From the NCBI RefSeq assembly GCF_014639255.1, contig NZ_BMFV01000027.1, forward strand, positions 1-63,876: a stretch of DNA of 63,876 nucleotides, written 5' to 3'. Below the pieces are notes generated by a model. It made no database searches and was not told the origin of the DNA. It saw nothing but the letters and a program-made list of their open reading frames with translations. Position 1 is the first letter of the stretch; every line of letters starts with the position of its first letter. Shown piece by piece: positions 46,390-55,114 of the stretch. A program made the translations under genes and the position numbers. Origin of the DNA: Pullulanibacillus pueri. GTDB lineage: Bacteria; Bacillota; Bacilli; Bacillales; Sporolactobacillaceae.

Positions 46390-46873
46390 ATTCAATATCC
46401 AATGTATTGCGCGTTTTCGGATACTTTGGTCCGCGGACTTCAAGGACACCATTGAGGAATCGCGCTTTTGTTTTTTGTCTGTTGATGCGATAAGGGAGCG
46501 GGATTTCTCGTTCCATTCGCGCATGTCTGCGCTCGCGACGATAATAATTATTATCGCCTTTTACTTCATTGTCCTCGGTATTTATGACTGCAATCCTTAG
46601 CCGATCACCCAATGTATCAATGTGAATATCTTCTTTTCTCACGCCGGGAAGCTCAGCTTTTACGACCCAATCAGATGACGTCTCATAAAGATCAATTGGA
46701 AATCCCCCGAATTGCTCCATGGCATGCCGTTGGAAAAAGGAATCAATGGAGCTCATTAGCCCACCAAAGGGATCGCTGTTAAAAAAGTCATTCATTTGTT
46801 GCATGGGGCTTCTGAACACTGGTTGAAGCCCTTCATTATCTCGGGAACGCCGTTGGTTATCGTTGTCTGCCAA
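46388..46873 (-). CDS. Hsp20/alpha-crystallin family small heat-shock protein
   Basis: ATP-independent holdase chaperone, 161 residues. The alpha-crystallin domain (about 60-150) has the typical VKAELPGVRKEDIHI segment and the closing GVLEV motif (FLNGVLEVRGPKY). The N-terminal region is Phe/Met/Asn-rich, and the C-terminus lacks a clear IxI/V motif. ATG at 46873 after a GGAGGGG site. No CIRCE or CtsR box was recognised upstream. Confidence 0.9.
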   Translation of the reverse strand: MADNDNQRRSRDNEGLQPVFRSPMQQMNDFFNSDPFGGLMSSIDSFFQRHAMEQFGGFPIDLYETSSDWVVKAELPGVRKEDIHIDTLGDRLRIAVINTEDNEVKGDNNYYRRERRHARMEREIPLPYRINRQKTKARFLNGVLEVRGPKYPKTRNTLDIE

Positions 46874-46959
46874 GAGGTCACCCCTCCTTTCAAGACATGA
46901 ATTCTACATATAGCATATGAGGATGGGAACATTGTGGTATAGACGGATGTCCCGAGTTT

Positions 46960-47280
46960 TCAATAAGGATACAAGCAAGCGCCTAGAGTAATAATGCCAG
47001 CGACAATGAAATAATGGCGTCCATGAACTTTTTTGAATAGAAAACAGCCATTAAGGTATCGGCTTATAAGAATAATAAGCCCAGCAAGGATCACAACACT
47101 AAGATGAAATAAAGAGCCCCACATATACAAGCCGATAACGCCTAAACAAAGATGACTCGCTATGAAAAAGATGAGAATAATACTTTGGAAGAGAGTGTAT
47201 GGCCCTTTTCTAAAAAATTGTATTATCCCTCCCACAACAGAGATGAAACCAAGTAAAATGTAAAGAGATCCACTCAACAT
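46960..47280 (-). CDS. Small four-helix membrane protein of unknown function
   Basis: 106 residues from the ATG at 47280, eight bases after GGAGGGG; the frame continues 17 codons upstream into the regulatory region without a start site. It has about four hydrophobic helices and a basic C-terminal loop (KKVHGRHY). Not recognised as a named family. It is divergently transcribed from a MerR regulator across a 74-base gap with a perfect palindrome, so it is probably the regulator's target. Confidence 0.7.
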   Translation of the reverse strand: MLSGSLYILLGFISVVGGIIQFFRKGPYTLFQSIILIFFIASHLCLGVIGLYMWGSLFHLSVVILAGLIILISRYLNGCFLFKKVHGRHYFIVAGIITLGACLYPY

Positions 47281-47315
47281 ATATAACCCCTCCAATGATA
47301 GAAAGAGTATGACAT

Positions 47316-47331
47316 GTGGGGTCGACCCCAC
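47316..47331. promoter_or_regulatory. Perfect 16-bp palindrome, candidate MerR operator
   Basis: GTGGGGTCGACCCCAC (47316-47331) lies in the divergent gap between the membrane protein and the MerR gene, flanked by TGAC and GTCA. Dyads of this kind between -35 and -10 elements are the usual MerR-family operators. Which promoter it serves is inferred. Confidence 0.6.
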
Positions 47332-47354
47332 GTCAATAGAGAGGCGAAGCTTTT

Positions 47355-47720
47355 ATGAAAATAGGTCCATTTATCGAAAGGCTAAAGACAACAAAAGATA
47401 CTGTCAGGCATTATGAACACTTAGGTTTGCTCGCGCCCACTTGGGATGGGCGCTTTAAGGACTACACTGAAAAAGAGATCAACGATTTCGAAGCCATCAA
47501 AGAAATGCAAGCCTTAGGACTTGCATTAACAGATATTCAAACGCTATTCCAGGTCAAACGAAATCAAGGCTGTGGCAGCGCAGAACTTCTAACCTCTGTT
47601 CAACACTCACTGCAGGTGATCCTTGGAACCCTTGACCAAAAAGAACAAGAAATTCACAAACAACGCGAAGCGACACTGACACTTATTAAGGCCTTGGAGG
47701 AAATTTCCTCAAATATATAG
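47355..47720 (+). CDS. MerR-family transcriptional regulator
   Basis: 121 residues. The N-terminal winged helix-turn-helix has the family pattern KTTKDTVRHYEHLGLLAP (about 11-28), then the coiled coil DQKEQEIHKQREATLTLIKALEEI. A single internal cysteine (NQGCGSAEL) is not a classic metal-binding set, so the signal is unlikely to be Hg, Cu or Zn of the known classes. ATG 47355 with weak GAGAGG. Divergent partner of the small membrane protein. Confidence 0.82.
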   Translation: MKIGPFIERLKTTKDTVRHYEHLGLLAPTWDGRFKDYTEKEINDFEAIKEMQALGLALTDIQTLFQVKRNQGCGSAELLTSVQHSLQVILGTLDQKEQEIHKQREATLTLIKALEEISSNI

Positions 47721-47735
47721 AGTGAAAGTAAAAAT

Positions 47736-47783
47736 GAATGACTAAAATTAGTATCATTCATCTTGCTTATATAAGCATATAAT
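47736..47783 (+). promoter_or_regulatory. arsR: arsR promoter/operator region
   Basis: An inverted repeat GAATGA...TCATTC (47736-47741 and 47754-47759) is followed by the perfect palindrome GCTTATATAAGC (47765-47776) directly before a TATAAT (47778-47783). The palindrome lies just upstream of the -10, as expected for ArsR repression. The -35 element is weak. Confidence 0.55.
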
Positions 47784-47811
47784 TATATTATAAAATAAAG
47801 GGGATGAGAGT

Positions 47812-48156
47812 ATGCCTGAGGAGACAATGAATATCCATACCTATGCTAATCTTTTAAAGCTTTTAGGTGACAAAACAAGATTGTCTATGATGGGTCTACT
47901 CCATCATGGTGAATGCTGTGTCTGTGAGTTTGTTGAAATATTTCAAATGAGTCAGCCGGCAATCAGTCAGCATTTACGAAAGCTTCGGGATGTTGGACTC
48001 GTCAATGAAAGACGGAAGGGGCAGTGGATTTTTTATTCATTAAATCAAACACATCCCTTGTTCCCTATGGTTCAAGCTATTATTCAAAACATTCCCGATC
48101 AAAAGGAGAGATTAGAAGCTTTGGAACAGGCAGGATTGCGTATTTCTTGTTGCTAG
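47812..48156 (+). CDS. arsR: Arsenic-responsive ArsR-family repressor
   Basis: 114-residue winged-helix repressor. The metal-sensing motif ECCVCEF (Cys35, Cys36, Cys38) lies in the recognition-helix region, and the protein ends in Cys113-Cys114, which could add a ligand. Binding of As(III) or Sb(III) would release the operator. ATG 47812 after AAAGGGG. It heads arsR-arsB-arsC. Confidence 0.93.
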   Translation: MPEETMNIHTYANLLKLLGDKTRLSMMGLLHHGECCVCEFVEIFQMSQPAISQHLRKLRDVGLVNERRKGQWIFYSLNQTHPLFPMVQAIIQNIPDQKERLEALEQAGLRISCC

Positions 48157-48172
48157 TATAGGGGGAAGACAG

Positions 48173-49471
48173 TTGCTATCAATTATTTTGGCACTTCTTA
48201 TTTTTTTAATCACATTAGTTTTTGTGATATGGCAGCCTAAAGGTCTCGGGATTGGCTGGACAGCGTGCGGGGGTGCTATTTTAGCCTTGCTTGCAGGCGT
48301 GGTTAGTTTTCATGATGTGGGTACCGTAACGGGCATTGTTTGGAATGCTACTTTGACCTTTGTGGCTATTATTTTAATTTCTTTGATCCTTGATGACATT
48401 GGTTTTTTTGAATGGGCAGCCTTATATATGGCACGCTTAGCCAAGGGAAGTGGGATCGGCATGTTTGTGCTGATCACGTTACTTGGTGCGATTGTCGCTG
48501 CCTTTTTTGCCAATGACGGGGCCGCCTTGATTTTGACACCGATCGTTCTTGCGATGGTTCGAGCGCTTAATCTTAATGAAAAACTGGTGTTTCCGTTTAT
48601 CATGGCTAGTGGCTTTATCGCTGACACCACCTCATTACCTTTAGTGGTGAGTAATCTTGTCAATATTGTATCCGCTGATTATTTTCATATCGGATTTGGA
48701 GAATACGCCTCGCGCATGGTGGTTGTTGACCTGTTTTCTCTTGGGGCAAGCCTCTTAGTACTCTATCTCTTTTTCAGGAAGCGTATCCCAAAAGCGTTTG
48801 ATGTTAAACAACTCAAGCAGCCAAGAGAAGCGATCCGTGATCACACTTTGTTTAAGCTTTCTTGGATTATATTGGCTGTATTGTTAGCCGGCTATTTTGT
48901 GGGGGAATTCTTCGATATTCCGGTCTCACTTATTGCAGGCATCATTGCGATTATCTTTTTACTATTAGCGAGAAGAAGCCCATCCGTTCACACATGGCAA
49001 GTCATTAAAGGGGCACCATGGGCCATTGTCTTTTTTTCAATTGGAATGTACGTCGTCGTCTATGGTCTAAAAAATGTTGGACTTACCGATGTCTTAGGCA
49101 AAGTGATTCAAAGTGCTGCAGACCAAGGTTTAGCGGTAGGGACACTAGCAACAGGGTTTATCGCAGCCATTCTTTCATCGGTCATGAATAACATGCCGAC
49201 GGTGATGATCGATGCCCTTGCCATCGGAGGAACGGATGCTACAGGGGTGGTTAAGGAGGGCCTTGTATATGCCAATGTAATTGGATCTGATCTCGGTCCT
49301 AAGATTACTCCTATTGGCTCTTTAGCCACGTTGCTCTGGCTTCATGTGCTATCACAAAAAGGCGTTAAAATTCCTTGGGGTTACTATTTCAAGGTGGGTA
49401 TTGTCTTAACGATTCCAACACTCTTGATAACATTAATAGGTCTTTATTTATGGTTGTTAGTTATTGGATAG
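48173..49471 (+). CDS. arsB: Arsenite efflux permease ArsB
   Basis: 432-residue, roughly 11-12 helix transporter of the ArsB/NhaD (IT) superfamily, with [33 protein letters not shown] and the C-terminal [21 protein letters not shown], all typical of ArsB. Exports As(III)/Sb(III). TTG start at 48173 after GGGGGAAG, 16 bases after arsR. Confidence 0.94.
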   Translation: MLSIILALLIFLITLVFVIWQPKGLGIGWTACGGAILALLAGVVSFHDVGTVTGIVWNATLTFVAIILISLILDDIGFFEWAALYMARLAKGSGIGMFVLITLLGAIVAAFFANDGAALILTPIVLAMVRALNLNEKLVFPFIMASGFIADTTSLPLVVSNLVNIVSADYFHIGFGEYASRMVVVDLFSLGASLLVLYLFFRKRIPKAFDVKQLKQPREAIRDHTLFKLSWIILAVLLAGYFVGEFFDIPVSLIAGIIAIIFLLLARRSPSVHTWQVIKGAPWAIVFFSIGMYVVVYGLKNVGLTDVLGKVIQSAADQGLAVGTLATGFIAAILSSVMNNMPTVMIDALAIGGTDATGVVKEGLVYANVIGSDLGPKITPIGSLATLLWLHVLSQKGVKIPWGYYFKVGIVLTIPTLLITLIGLYLWLLVIG

Positions 49472-49490
49472 AAACGGGGGAATGAGGAAA

Positions 49491-49907
49491 ATGGAAAAGC
49501 CGATTGTTTATTTTTTGTGTACGGGAAATTCCTGTCGAAGTCAAATGGCAGAAGGGTTTGGGCATAAGTACTTAGAGGATAAGCTTGACGTTTATTCTGC
49601 GGGGATTGAGGCCCACGGTCTTAATTCTAAAGCGGTTAAAGCCATGGCTGAGGTTGGAATCGATATTTCTAAACAACAGTCTTCAATTATTGATCATGAC
49701 CTTCTGAACAAGGCAGAGTATGTCATTACCCTTTGTGGTGATGCTAAAGACAACTGTCCAGTGACGCCTCCGACTGTAAAAAAAATACACTGGGGATTAC
49801 CTGACCCTGCTAAGGCTGTGGGAACAGAGGAGGAAAAGTGGCAGGTCTTCAGAGAAGTACGCGATCAGATTGAGGCTAGAATCAAGGATTTTTCTGCGTC
49901 CTTATAG
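49491..49907 (+). CDS. arsC: Thioredoxin-coupled arsenate reductase
   Basis: Low-molecular-weight tyrosine-phosphatase-fold ArsC, 138 residues. The catalytic loop CTGNSCRSQ (Cys10, Arg16) and the redox pair Cys82/Cys89 in [10 protein letters not shown] match the Staphylococcus/Bacillus enzyme exactly. Reduces arsenate to arsenite for ArsB. The start is most likely ATG 49491; the frame opens nine codons earlier, overlapping arsB. Confidence 0.95.
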   Translation: MEKPIVYFLCTGNSCRSQMAEGFGHKYLEDKLDVYSAGIEAHGLNSKAVKAMAEVGIDISKQQSSIIDHDLLNKAEYVITLCGDAKDNCPVTPPTVKKIHWGLPDPAKAVGTEEEKWQVFREVRDQIEARIKDFSASL

Positions 49908-49990
49908 GGAGAGCGGAGAGCGCTTATTCAGTAAAATTAATCAGAAGGTTGACATAGACGCCTTTCCTAGGTTAGTATATAAATAACAAA

Positions 49991-50124
49991 ATAGTCCCAA
50001 AGGGGAGTAGCCAAAAACAGCAAGGTCGTCATTTCGGGATAAAACCCCGGCCTTGTTGACAACGTACGTGTGTTGTTGGCAAGACCTTTGCCTGAAAATC
50101 GTTTCAGTGTGAAGGTCTTTTTAT
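49991..50124 (+). promoter_or_regulatory. yybP-ykoY manganese riboswitch with terminator
   Basis: The conserved aptamer pieces are present in order: AAAGGGGAGTAG (about 49999-50010), a CGTCAT segment, a GGCCTTGTTG stem strand, and GACCTTTGCC (50083-50092). The last overlaps the 5' arm of an intrinsic terminator, AGACCTT...AAGGTCTTTTT (50082-50122). In this class Mn2+ binding turns expression on. It precedes a TerC-family Mn exporter, the classic ykoY arrangement. Confidence 0.92.
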
Positions 50125-50137
50125 TATGTCGGTGCGA

Positions 50138-50174
50138 ACAGCCTTCACCTGAGCGGTGGAGGCTGTTTTGATTT
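50138..50174 (+). terminator. Second hairpin between the Mn riboswitch and terC
   Basis: ACAGCCTTCACC and GGTGGAGGCTGT (one G-U pair) with loop TGAGC, followed by TTTGATTTT. It is a terminator-like stem downstream of the riboswitch's own terminator and just ahead of the ribosome-binding site. Confidence 0.65.
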
Positions 50175-50197
50175 TCATAGGCTAAGGAGTGGATAGA

Positions 50198-50893
50198 ATG
50201 GACATATTTTCTTTGGAATTTGTCACTTCTTTACTACTAATTGTCGGCATCGATCTTGTACTGGCTGGAGATAATGCAATTGTTATTGGGCTAGCCGCTA
50301 GGAAACTCCCTAAACAACAACAAAAGAAAGCCGTGATTTGGGGGACGGTGGGAGCTGTAGTGATCCGTATGGTTGCAGCCATGATTCTTGTCACCTTATT
50401 AAAAATCCCCGGGTTACATTTAGTCGGTGGGCTGCTGCTTATCTGGATTGCCTATAAGCTGATTACAGATAACCAGCAGCATGATGAGAATGTGGAGGCC
50501 AGCCCTTCTTTGTGGGGGGCCGTTCGTACGATTGTCATTGCGGACGCGTTAATGGGCTTGGATAATGTCCTTGCGATTTCAGGAGCTGCTCATGATAGCT
50601 ACTTACTTGTTGGGCTCGGACTTCTCATTAGTGTACCAATTGTCATGTGGGGGAGCACTTTGTTTATTAAACTCATTGAAAAATTCCCATGGGTGATTTA
50701 TGTTGGAGGTGCCATTCTTGCTTATACCGCAGGACATATGGTCACGGGAGAAAAATTCTTAGATGACGTTTTTTCCTCCGAGATCTTAAGCTGGGGCTTT
50801 ATGTTACTTGTTATCCTCATTGTATTAGCGGCCGGGTTTTATCGTAACTTGTATATAGCAACTTTAAAAAAACAACATAATATACAAGGTTAA
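50198..50893 (+). CDS. TerC-family membrane protein, probable Mn2+ exporter (riboswitch-controlled)
   Basis: 231 residues, about seven helices, with the two family motifs LVLAGDNAIVIGLA and DALMGLDNVLAISG, whose Asp/Asn residues are the metal-binding core. ATG 50198, eight bases after AAGGAG. B. subtilis TerC proteins (YkoY, YceF) export manganese, in part to metallate secreted enzymes, and the riboswitch upstream supports that role. A paralogue is at 55115. Confidence 0.9.
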   Translation: MDIFSLEFVTSLLLIVGIDLVLAGDNAIVIGLAARKLPKQQQKKAVIWGTVGAVVIRMVAAMILVTLLKIPGLHLVGGLLLIWIAYKLITDNQQHDENVEASPSLWGAVRTIVIADALMGLDNVLAISGAAHDSYLLVGLGLLISVPIVMWGSTLFIKLIEKFPWVIYVGGAILAYTAGHMVTGEKFLDDVFSSEILSWGFMLLVILIVLAAGFYRNLYIATLKKQHNIQG

Positions 50894-50898
50894 TGGCC

Positions 50899-50930
50899 AG
50901 GGCATCTGCGTAGAGCAGGTGCTCTTTTTT
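50899..50930 (+). terminator. Intrinsic terminator of the first terC
   Basis: GGGCATCTGC and GCAGGTGCTC with loop GTAGA, followed by six T. Confidence 0.85.
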
Positions 50931-50941
50931 GAAATATAAGA

Positions 50942-51175
50942 ATGTATAAAATTCTGTTCATCAGGAAGGTGTGGATTTACGCTTCAGAACGCTCGCTTTC
51001 CTCATGCCCACACGATGTGGGTAGGGTCGGCGTTGTCACAGGACGTGACGTTTTTAGCCGATCGCCCTTAGTGGCCTCAGCTAACTTGGGAAGATAATCG
51101 AGTTTCCCAAGTGGATCTTCGGACACGTGCTGTTCCCGAAGGAGCCAGAGCGTCTTCCGCTCCAATCCACTTGAT
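50942..51175. repeat. Dispersed repeat family 1, copy C (longest copy)
   Basis: Contains AATTCTGTTCATCAGGAAGG, GTGTGGATTTACGCTTCAG, AACGCTCGCTTTCCTCATG, GGCCTCAGCTAACTTGGGA, ATCGAGTTTCCCA, and a distal CGTCTTCCGCTCCAATCCAC. The TCCGCTCCAG/ACGCTCGCTTTCC blocks resemble the common Bacillaceae intergenic repeat. CACTTG...CAAGTGG near the 3' side makes a hairpin. No gene. Confidence 0.75.
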
Positions 51176-51669
51176 ACTGACGAAGCATTTTGGTAAAAAA
51201 GCTTTTTAATGCCCAACTGAATGAGGACCGGGCATGCATTTCCCCCGGTTTTTCTAACAAATATTTCTCTTTATAAATAAAATACAAAATTTAAATCCAA
51301 TTAATTTTCCGCGTTGAATTTTTTTTGAATTTTCACAAGGGGATTTGAGGGATTTTTTAGGTTTACTTAAAATCGACATTTTGTCAGTTAGATTGATCGA
51401 TTCTGACAAATTTCTTCCTCCCTTACAGGACTATAGTCCCGTATTTTGGCTGTTTTAAGTCATTGTATTCCATATAAATGGAAAAAACATTAATTTTATT
51501 TCGTAATAATCAGCTAAATATATTATAAATTATAAGATATTAATTATTATAAAATACTATTTATAGATATCTGCCATTTTATAATTTTTTATTTACAATT
51601 AAAAAAGTAAAACCGTAACCGTCCTTTTTGTGTCTTAATATATAGAGAGTACGATGGGGGGGCCAACGT
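51176..51669. other. A+T-rich regulatory gap ahead of the sigma factor
   Basis: No gene. TTTGTCAG (51380-51387) and CTGACAAA (51403-51410) form an 8-bp inverted repeat. A direct repeat AACCGT-AACCGT at about 51612-51623 lies roughly 50 bases before the sigma start and could be part of an ECF-type -35 element; the matching -10 is not obvious. Confidence 0.4.
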
Positions 51670-52179
51670 GTGCATGACCTATTTAAACGAGCGAAAAAAG
51701 GCGATGAAGCGGCGTTTGTCAGCTTGTTGGAGCAATATCAAGACAAGATATATCGCATTGCTTATACATATTTCCGTAACGAACAAGATGCCTTGGATAT
51801 CTTGCAGGAAGTTAGTTTCAAAGCCTATAAAAATATAAAGAAAATCCGCAAACCAGAGGCACTATCAGCATGGTTAACGACCGTTACTGCTAATCATTGC
51901 AAAAATGTACTCCGAAAGAAGAGCCGGGAAACGATGCTTACCAACACTGAAGGAACACTGAGTGTGACACAAGATCATGATATGCCACTTATTCTTAGAG
52001 AAGTCATCAGTTATCTATCGATCAGTGAACAAACAGTTATTTTATTAACCTATTTTGAAGGCTTTACGTTGGGGGAAATCGCTCAACAAACAAACACACC
52101 TATAGGAACAGTTAAAACGAGATTAAACAGAGCCTTAACTAAACTTCGGAAACAAATGAGAAAGGAGGGAATTAAATGA
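51670..52179 (+). CDS. ECF-type sigma-70 family sigma factor
   Basis: 169 residues. Region 2 (about 15-75) has FRNEQDALDILQEVSFKAYK and region 4 (about 105-160) has LTYFEGFTLGEIAQ with a TPIGTVKTRLNRALTKLRK helix-turn-helix. Most like SigV/SigM-type ECF factors with DUF4179 anti-sigma partners. GTG start at 51670 after a G-rich site. The last four bases overlap the anti-sigma start (ATGA), so translation is coupled. Confidence 0.88.
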   Translation: MHDLFKRAKKGDEAAFVSLLEQYQDKIYRIAYTYFRNEQDALDILQEVSFKAYKNIKKIRKPEALSAWLTTVTANHCKNVLRKKSRETMLTNTEGTLSVTQDHDMPLILREVISYLSISEQTVILLTYFEGFTLGEIAQQTNTPIGTVKTRLNRALTKLRKQMRKEGIK

Positions 52180-53603
52180 GAAATAGGGGGGGAGGGAAGA
52201 AGCAGTGGCGCGAGGCAGAAATATTTTGGAAAGAAATAGATATTCCTCCAGCGGCTCATCATCGTATCAAGGAGGGTGTGCAAAGTGCGGCTCGAGCCAG
52301 GAAACACTGGAATGCATTTAAATTTTGTGGATTAAGTTTGACCGCCATTGTCCTTACCTTGATTTTACTTGTCAATGTCTCTTCATCATTCAACCGAATG
52401 ACAGCGAATGTTCCTATCCTTTCAGATGTTGTCGAGCTCTTAAAGTTTGCCAAGAATGATGAAGGGCTTGAATCTGCAATCAAAGAGGGTGACGTTCAAG
52501 CCATTCACACTAAAGATACTCATAACGGAGTCACTCTTGAAATTACTCACGCTGTTGCAGATCAGCATCGCGTAGTACTTTTTTATACTTTATCTACTGA
52601 AAAGCGGTATAAATTTCTAGGTTTAGAGAACATTCAATTGTTGAATGCCAATCATGAGGCATTACCAGCAGCGAATGAATCTTCAGGACCACAGCCTGTT
52701 GTAAAAGGAAAGGTAAAAGGAAAACTTCAATTTGATCTTGATAAAGGAGGCAACATTTCTTCGCCTTTAATTTTAAGTGCAAAAGTTAACAGTTCAAATC
52801 AAGCGAGTGATATTGATATCAATACGTCTAATCAAAAAAATTCTACATTATCACATGCACAGGAAAAAGCTCATGACTATTTTGGAGTACCCGTTAAATC
52901 TGTTGAGGGCATTTGGGAAATTCGTATTCCATTAGATATGACCAAAGTGAATGCGAAACAAATGTATTCTATCAATAAATGGGAGACAATCGGCGGACAG
53001 CGTCTCTATTTTAAAGATGCTATCTTTTATCCGACAGGAGCAGAAGTTCATTTGGAAGCAAGTCCCAATAATTCAAAAACCATTTTGAACTTTTTTGATG
53101 TAAAGTTATTTGATGGAAATAGGGCTGTTAATATGGAGCATTACTTTGAAGATAACGAGGAAGTGACACTATTTTTTGAAAAAAGTTCCTTTGATAAATT
53201 GAAGGCACCAAAGCTTGTTGTTAAAAAACTTGAAGCCATTGAAAAAAAGGATAGTCACATTGTTGTTAATGTAAAAAAGAAGACTTTAGTAAAAGCCCCT
53301 CTAGGTGTCTCTTTAAATCGAATAGAGAATGTTAAAAACAGTATCAAGATTACTTTTAAAATGGATCGAGCGCTTAAAGAGAAAAGTGAGGGAGAGATGA
53401 TAGGCTTACTCTCAGGATCGTTTACTGACTCCACAGGCAAGGAGTATAGTGCGGGTGATGACACAGGGGATTTAATTGAAACAACGTCTAACACAGTTTC
53501 AATCACGATAAAGAAACATGACTACAAGGGGCCGTTAAGCTTTGAAATTGCGGATTACCCATCCTATATCCAAGGTAATATTAAGATTCCTCTAAACAAG
53601 TAA
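52176..53603 (+). CDS. DUF4179-type membrane anti-sigma factor
   Basis: 475 residues: about 48 cytoplasmic residues that would hold the sigma factor, one transmembrane segment (about 51-68, GLSLTAIVLTLILLV), and a large extracellular region with a DUF4179-like first part (about 85-180) and a DUF5643-like C-terminal part. Ser/Thr/Lys-rich outside. The signal is unknown. It overlaps the sigma gene by 4 bases and is followed by a strong terminator. Confidence 0.82.
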   Translation: MRNRGGGKKQWREAEIFWKEIDIPPAAHHRIKEGVQSAARARKHWNAFKFCGLSLTAIVLTLILLVNVSSSFNRMTANVPILSDVVELLKFAKNDEGLESAIKEGDVQAIHTKDTHNGVTLEITHAVADQHRVVLFYTLSTEKRYKFLGLENIQLLNANHEALPAANESSGPQPVVKGKVKGKLQFDLDKGGNISSPLILSAKVNSSNQASDIDINTSNQKNSTLSHAQEKAHDYFGVPVKSVEGIWEIRIPLDMTKVNAKQMYSINKWETIGGQRLYFKDAIFYPTGAEVHLEASPNNSKTILNFFDVKLFDGNRAVNMEHYFEDNEEVTLFFEKSSFDKLKAPKLVVKKLEAIEKKDSHIVVNVKKKTLVKAPLGVSLNRIENVKNSIKITFKMDRALKEKSEGEMIGLLSGSFTDSTGKEYSAGDDTGDLIETTSNTVSITIKKHDYKGPLSFEIADYPSYIQGNIKIPLNK

Positions 53604-53678
53604 GGTCTTTGTAGAAGCAAGGAAAGATCATTCATCAAGCGTTTAGGGTTCTATAAGAACGGATTCGGTCTCCGTTGC

Positions 53679-53711
53679 AGCGTCGATGCTTAGGGCATCG
53701 ACGCTGTTTTT
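53679..53711 (+). terminator. Intrinsic terminator of the sigma/anti-sigma operon
   Basis: AGCGTCGATGC and GCATCGACGCT, perfect 11-bp stem with loop TTAGG, followed by GTTTTT. Confidence 0.9.
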
Positions 53712-53894
53712 AACATTATCTCAAGATTTTTACTATCCATAGCTACTTAAAATTTATCGCTTTAGTCAAAACTTCTTTAGAGAATTGGTCATTTGGTCAT
53801 GGGCTTACCCAAATGATTGAAGAAAAATGAAAGAGTTTCTTTTTCGTTTATGGTAGGATTACGGTAATAGAATAAAACAGAGGAGGCTACATCA

Positions 53895-54767
53895 ATGCAG
53901 GCAGAGAAGACAATAATAGGGTTCATCGGTACAGGTGTTATGGGACAAGGGATGATTCGCAATCTCTTAAAGGCAGGATTCCCTGTGAATATTTACACGA
54001 GAACAAAAGCAAAAGCAGACGCTTTAATCTCGGAAGGTGCCGAGTGGAAGGATTCGGTAGCTGAGGTTTCAGCAGCTTCTGATGTCGTCATCACTATCGT
54101 CGGTTACCCTAAGGATGTTGAAGAAGTTTATCTGGAAAACGGAATTTTGGCTCATGCCAAAGAAGGAACCGTTGTGATTGATATGACGACCTCTTCACCG
54201 TCACTCGCTGAACGGATCTACCAGGAGGCCAAAGCTAAAGGGATTGCTGCTCTTGATGCCCCTGTTTCTGGTGGTGACACAGGGGCTAAGAACGGTAAAC
54301 TTTCGATTATGGTGGGTGGCGAGGAAGCGGCCTTTCATCAAATCCGCCCCGTTTTTGAAGCTATGGGTGAAAATATTGTTTACCAGGGTGGCGCTGGTCG
54401 TGGACAACATACGAAAATGACCAATCAAATCCTCATTGCGGGTGGCATGTTAGGTCTTTGTGAGGCCTTTGCCTATGCCGATCGGGCTGGATTGGACGTG
54501 GAACAGGTCTTGAAAAGCGTTGCGACGGGTGCAGCAGGTAGCTTCTCACTCTCGAACCTTGGTCCTCGTATCTTAAAAGGCGATTTTGCTCCAGGTTTTT
54601 ATGTCAAGCATTTTATTAAGGATATGACGATTGCCTTAGATGAAGCTGAGAAAATGGGGTTATTGACTCCGGGGTTAGCCCTTGCCAAACAGCGTTACGA
54701 AGAATTAGCTGAAATGGGCTTTGAAAATGATGGCACGCAGGCACTTTATAAGCTTTATCAAAAGTAA
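53895..54767 (+). CDS. 3-hydroxyisobutyrate dehydrogenase-family NAD(P)-dependent oxidoreductase
   Basis: 290-residue beta-hydroxyacid dehydrogenase. The N-terminal Rossmann motif is GFIGTGVMGQGM (9-20), the substrate motif DAPVSGGDTGAKNG, and the catalytic lysine Lys174 in GQHTKMTNQ. Resembles B. subtilis YkwC. Substrate unproven (3-hydroxyisobutyrate, tartronate semialdehyde or succinic semialdehyde type). ATG 53895 after GAGGAGG. Monocistronic. Confidence 0.9.
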   Translation: MQAEKTIIGFIGTGVMGQGMIRNLLKAGFPVNIYTRTKAKADALISEGAEWKDSVAEVSAASDVVITIVGYPKDVEEVYLENGILAHAKEGTVVIDMTTSSPSLAERIYQEAKAKGIAALDAPVSGGDTGAKNGKLSIMVGGEEAAFHQIRPVFEAMGENIVYQGGAGRGQHTKMTNQILIAGGMLGLCEAFAYADRAGLDVEQVLKSVATGAAGSFSLSNLGPRILKGDFAPGFYVKHFIKDMTIALDEAEKMGLLTPGLALAKQRYEELAEMGFENDGTQALYKLYQK

Positions 54768-54775
54768 AAGACTAA

Positions 54776-54807
54776 AGGCGCTTTCCATTGACGAAAGCGT
54801 CCTTTTT
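54776..54807 (+). terminator. Intrinsic terminator of the beta-hydroxyacid dehydrogenase gene
   Basis: GGCGCTTTC and GAAAGCGTC with a 7-base loop, followed by CTTTTT. The remaining 300 bases to the next gene show nothing recognisable, and in particular no second Mn riboswitch. Confidence 0.82.
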
Positions 54808-55114
54808 AAAATAATAAGAAATCAGAAGACAAGACTTTCTTCGGTGTTCACCCCCCTATTTGAACTTTCTATTATATAAAAATAGATATATGAGACAAGC
54901 GTTTAGGCTATTTAGGATTAGGGCATAGTAAAAAGAGAAAGTGCACCGTCTAGTATTCAAGCCTTGTGTACAACCTATCAAGTCGTTTTGAATAATAAGA
55001 CTTTAGATGATCTAGCTAAATTCAACAAAACAGCGACATTAAGCGAGGAAAATTGAAATTGTACCTATTGAAAGCTTATAATTTGTATAGAGAGAAAAAC
55101 TAGGAGAGATTGAT

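Noticed and set aside
54808..55114. Second yybP-ykoY riboswitch before the second terC
   Set aside because: The conserved GGGGAGTAG and GACCTTTGCC segments are absent.
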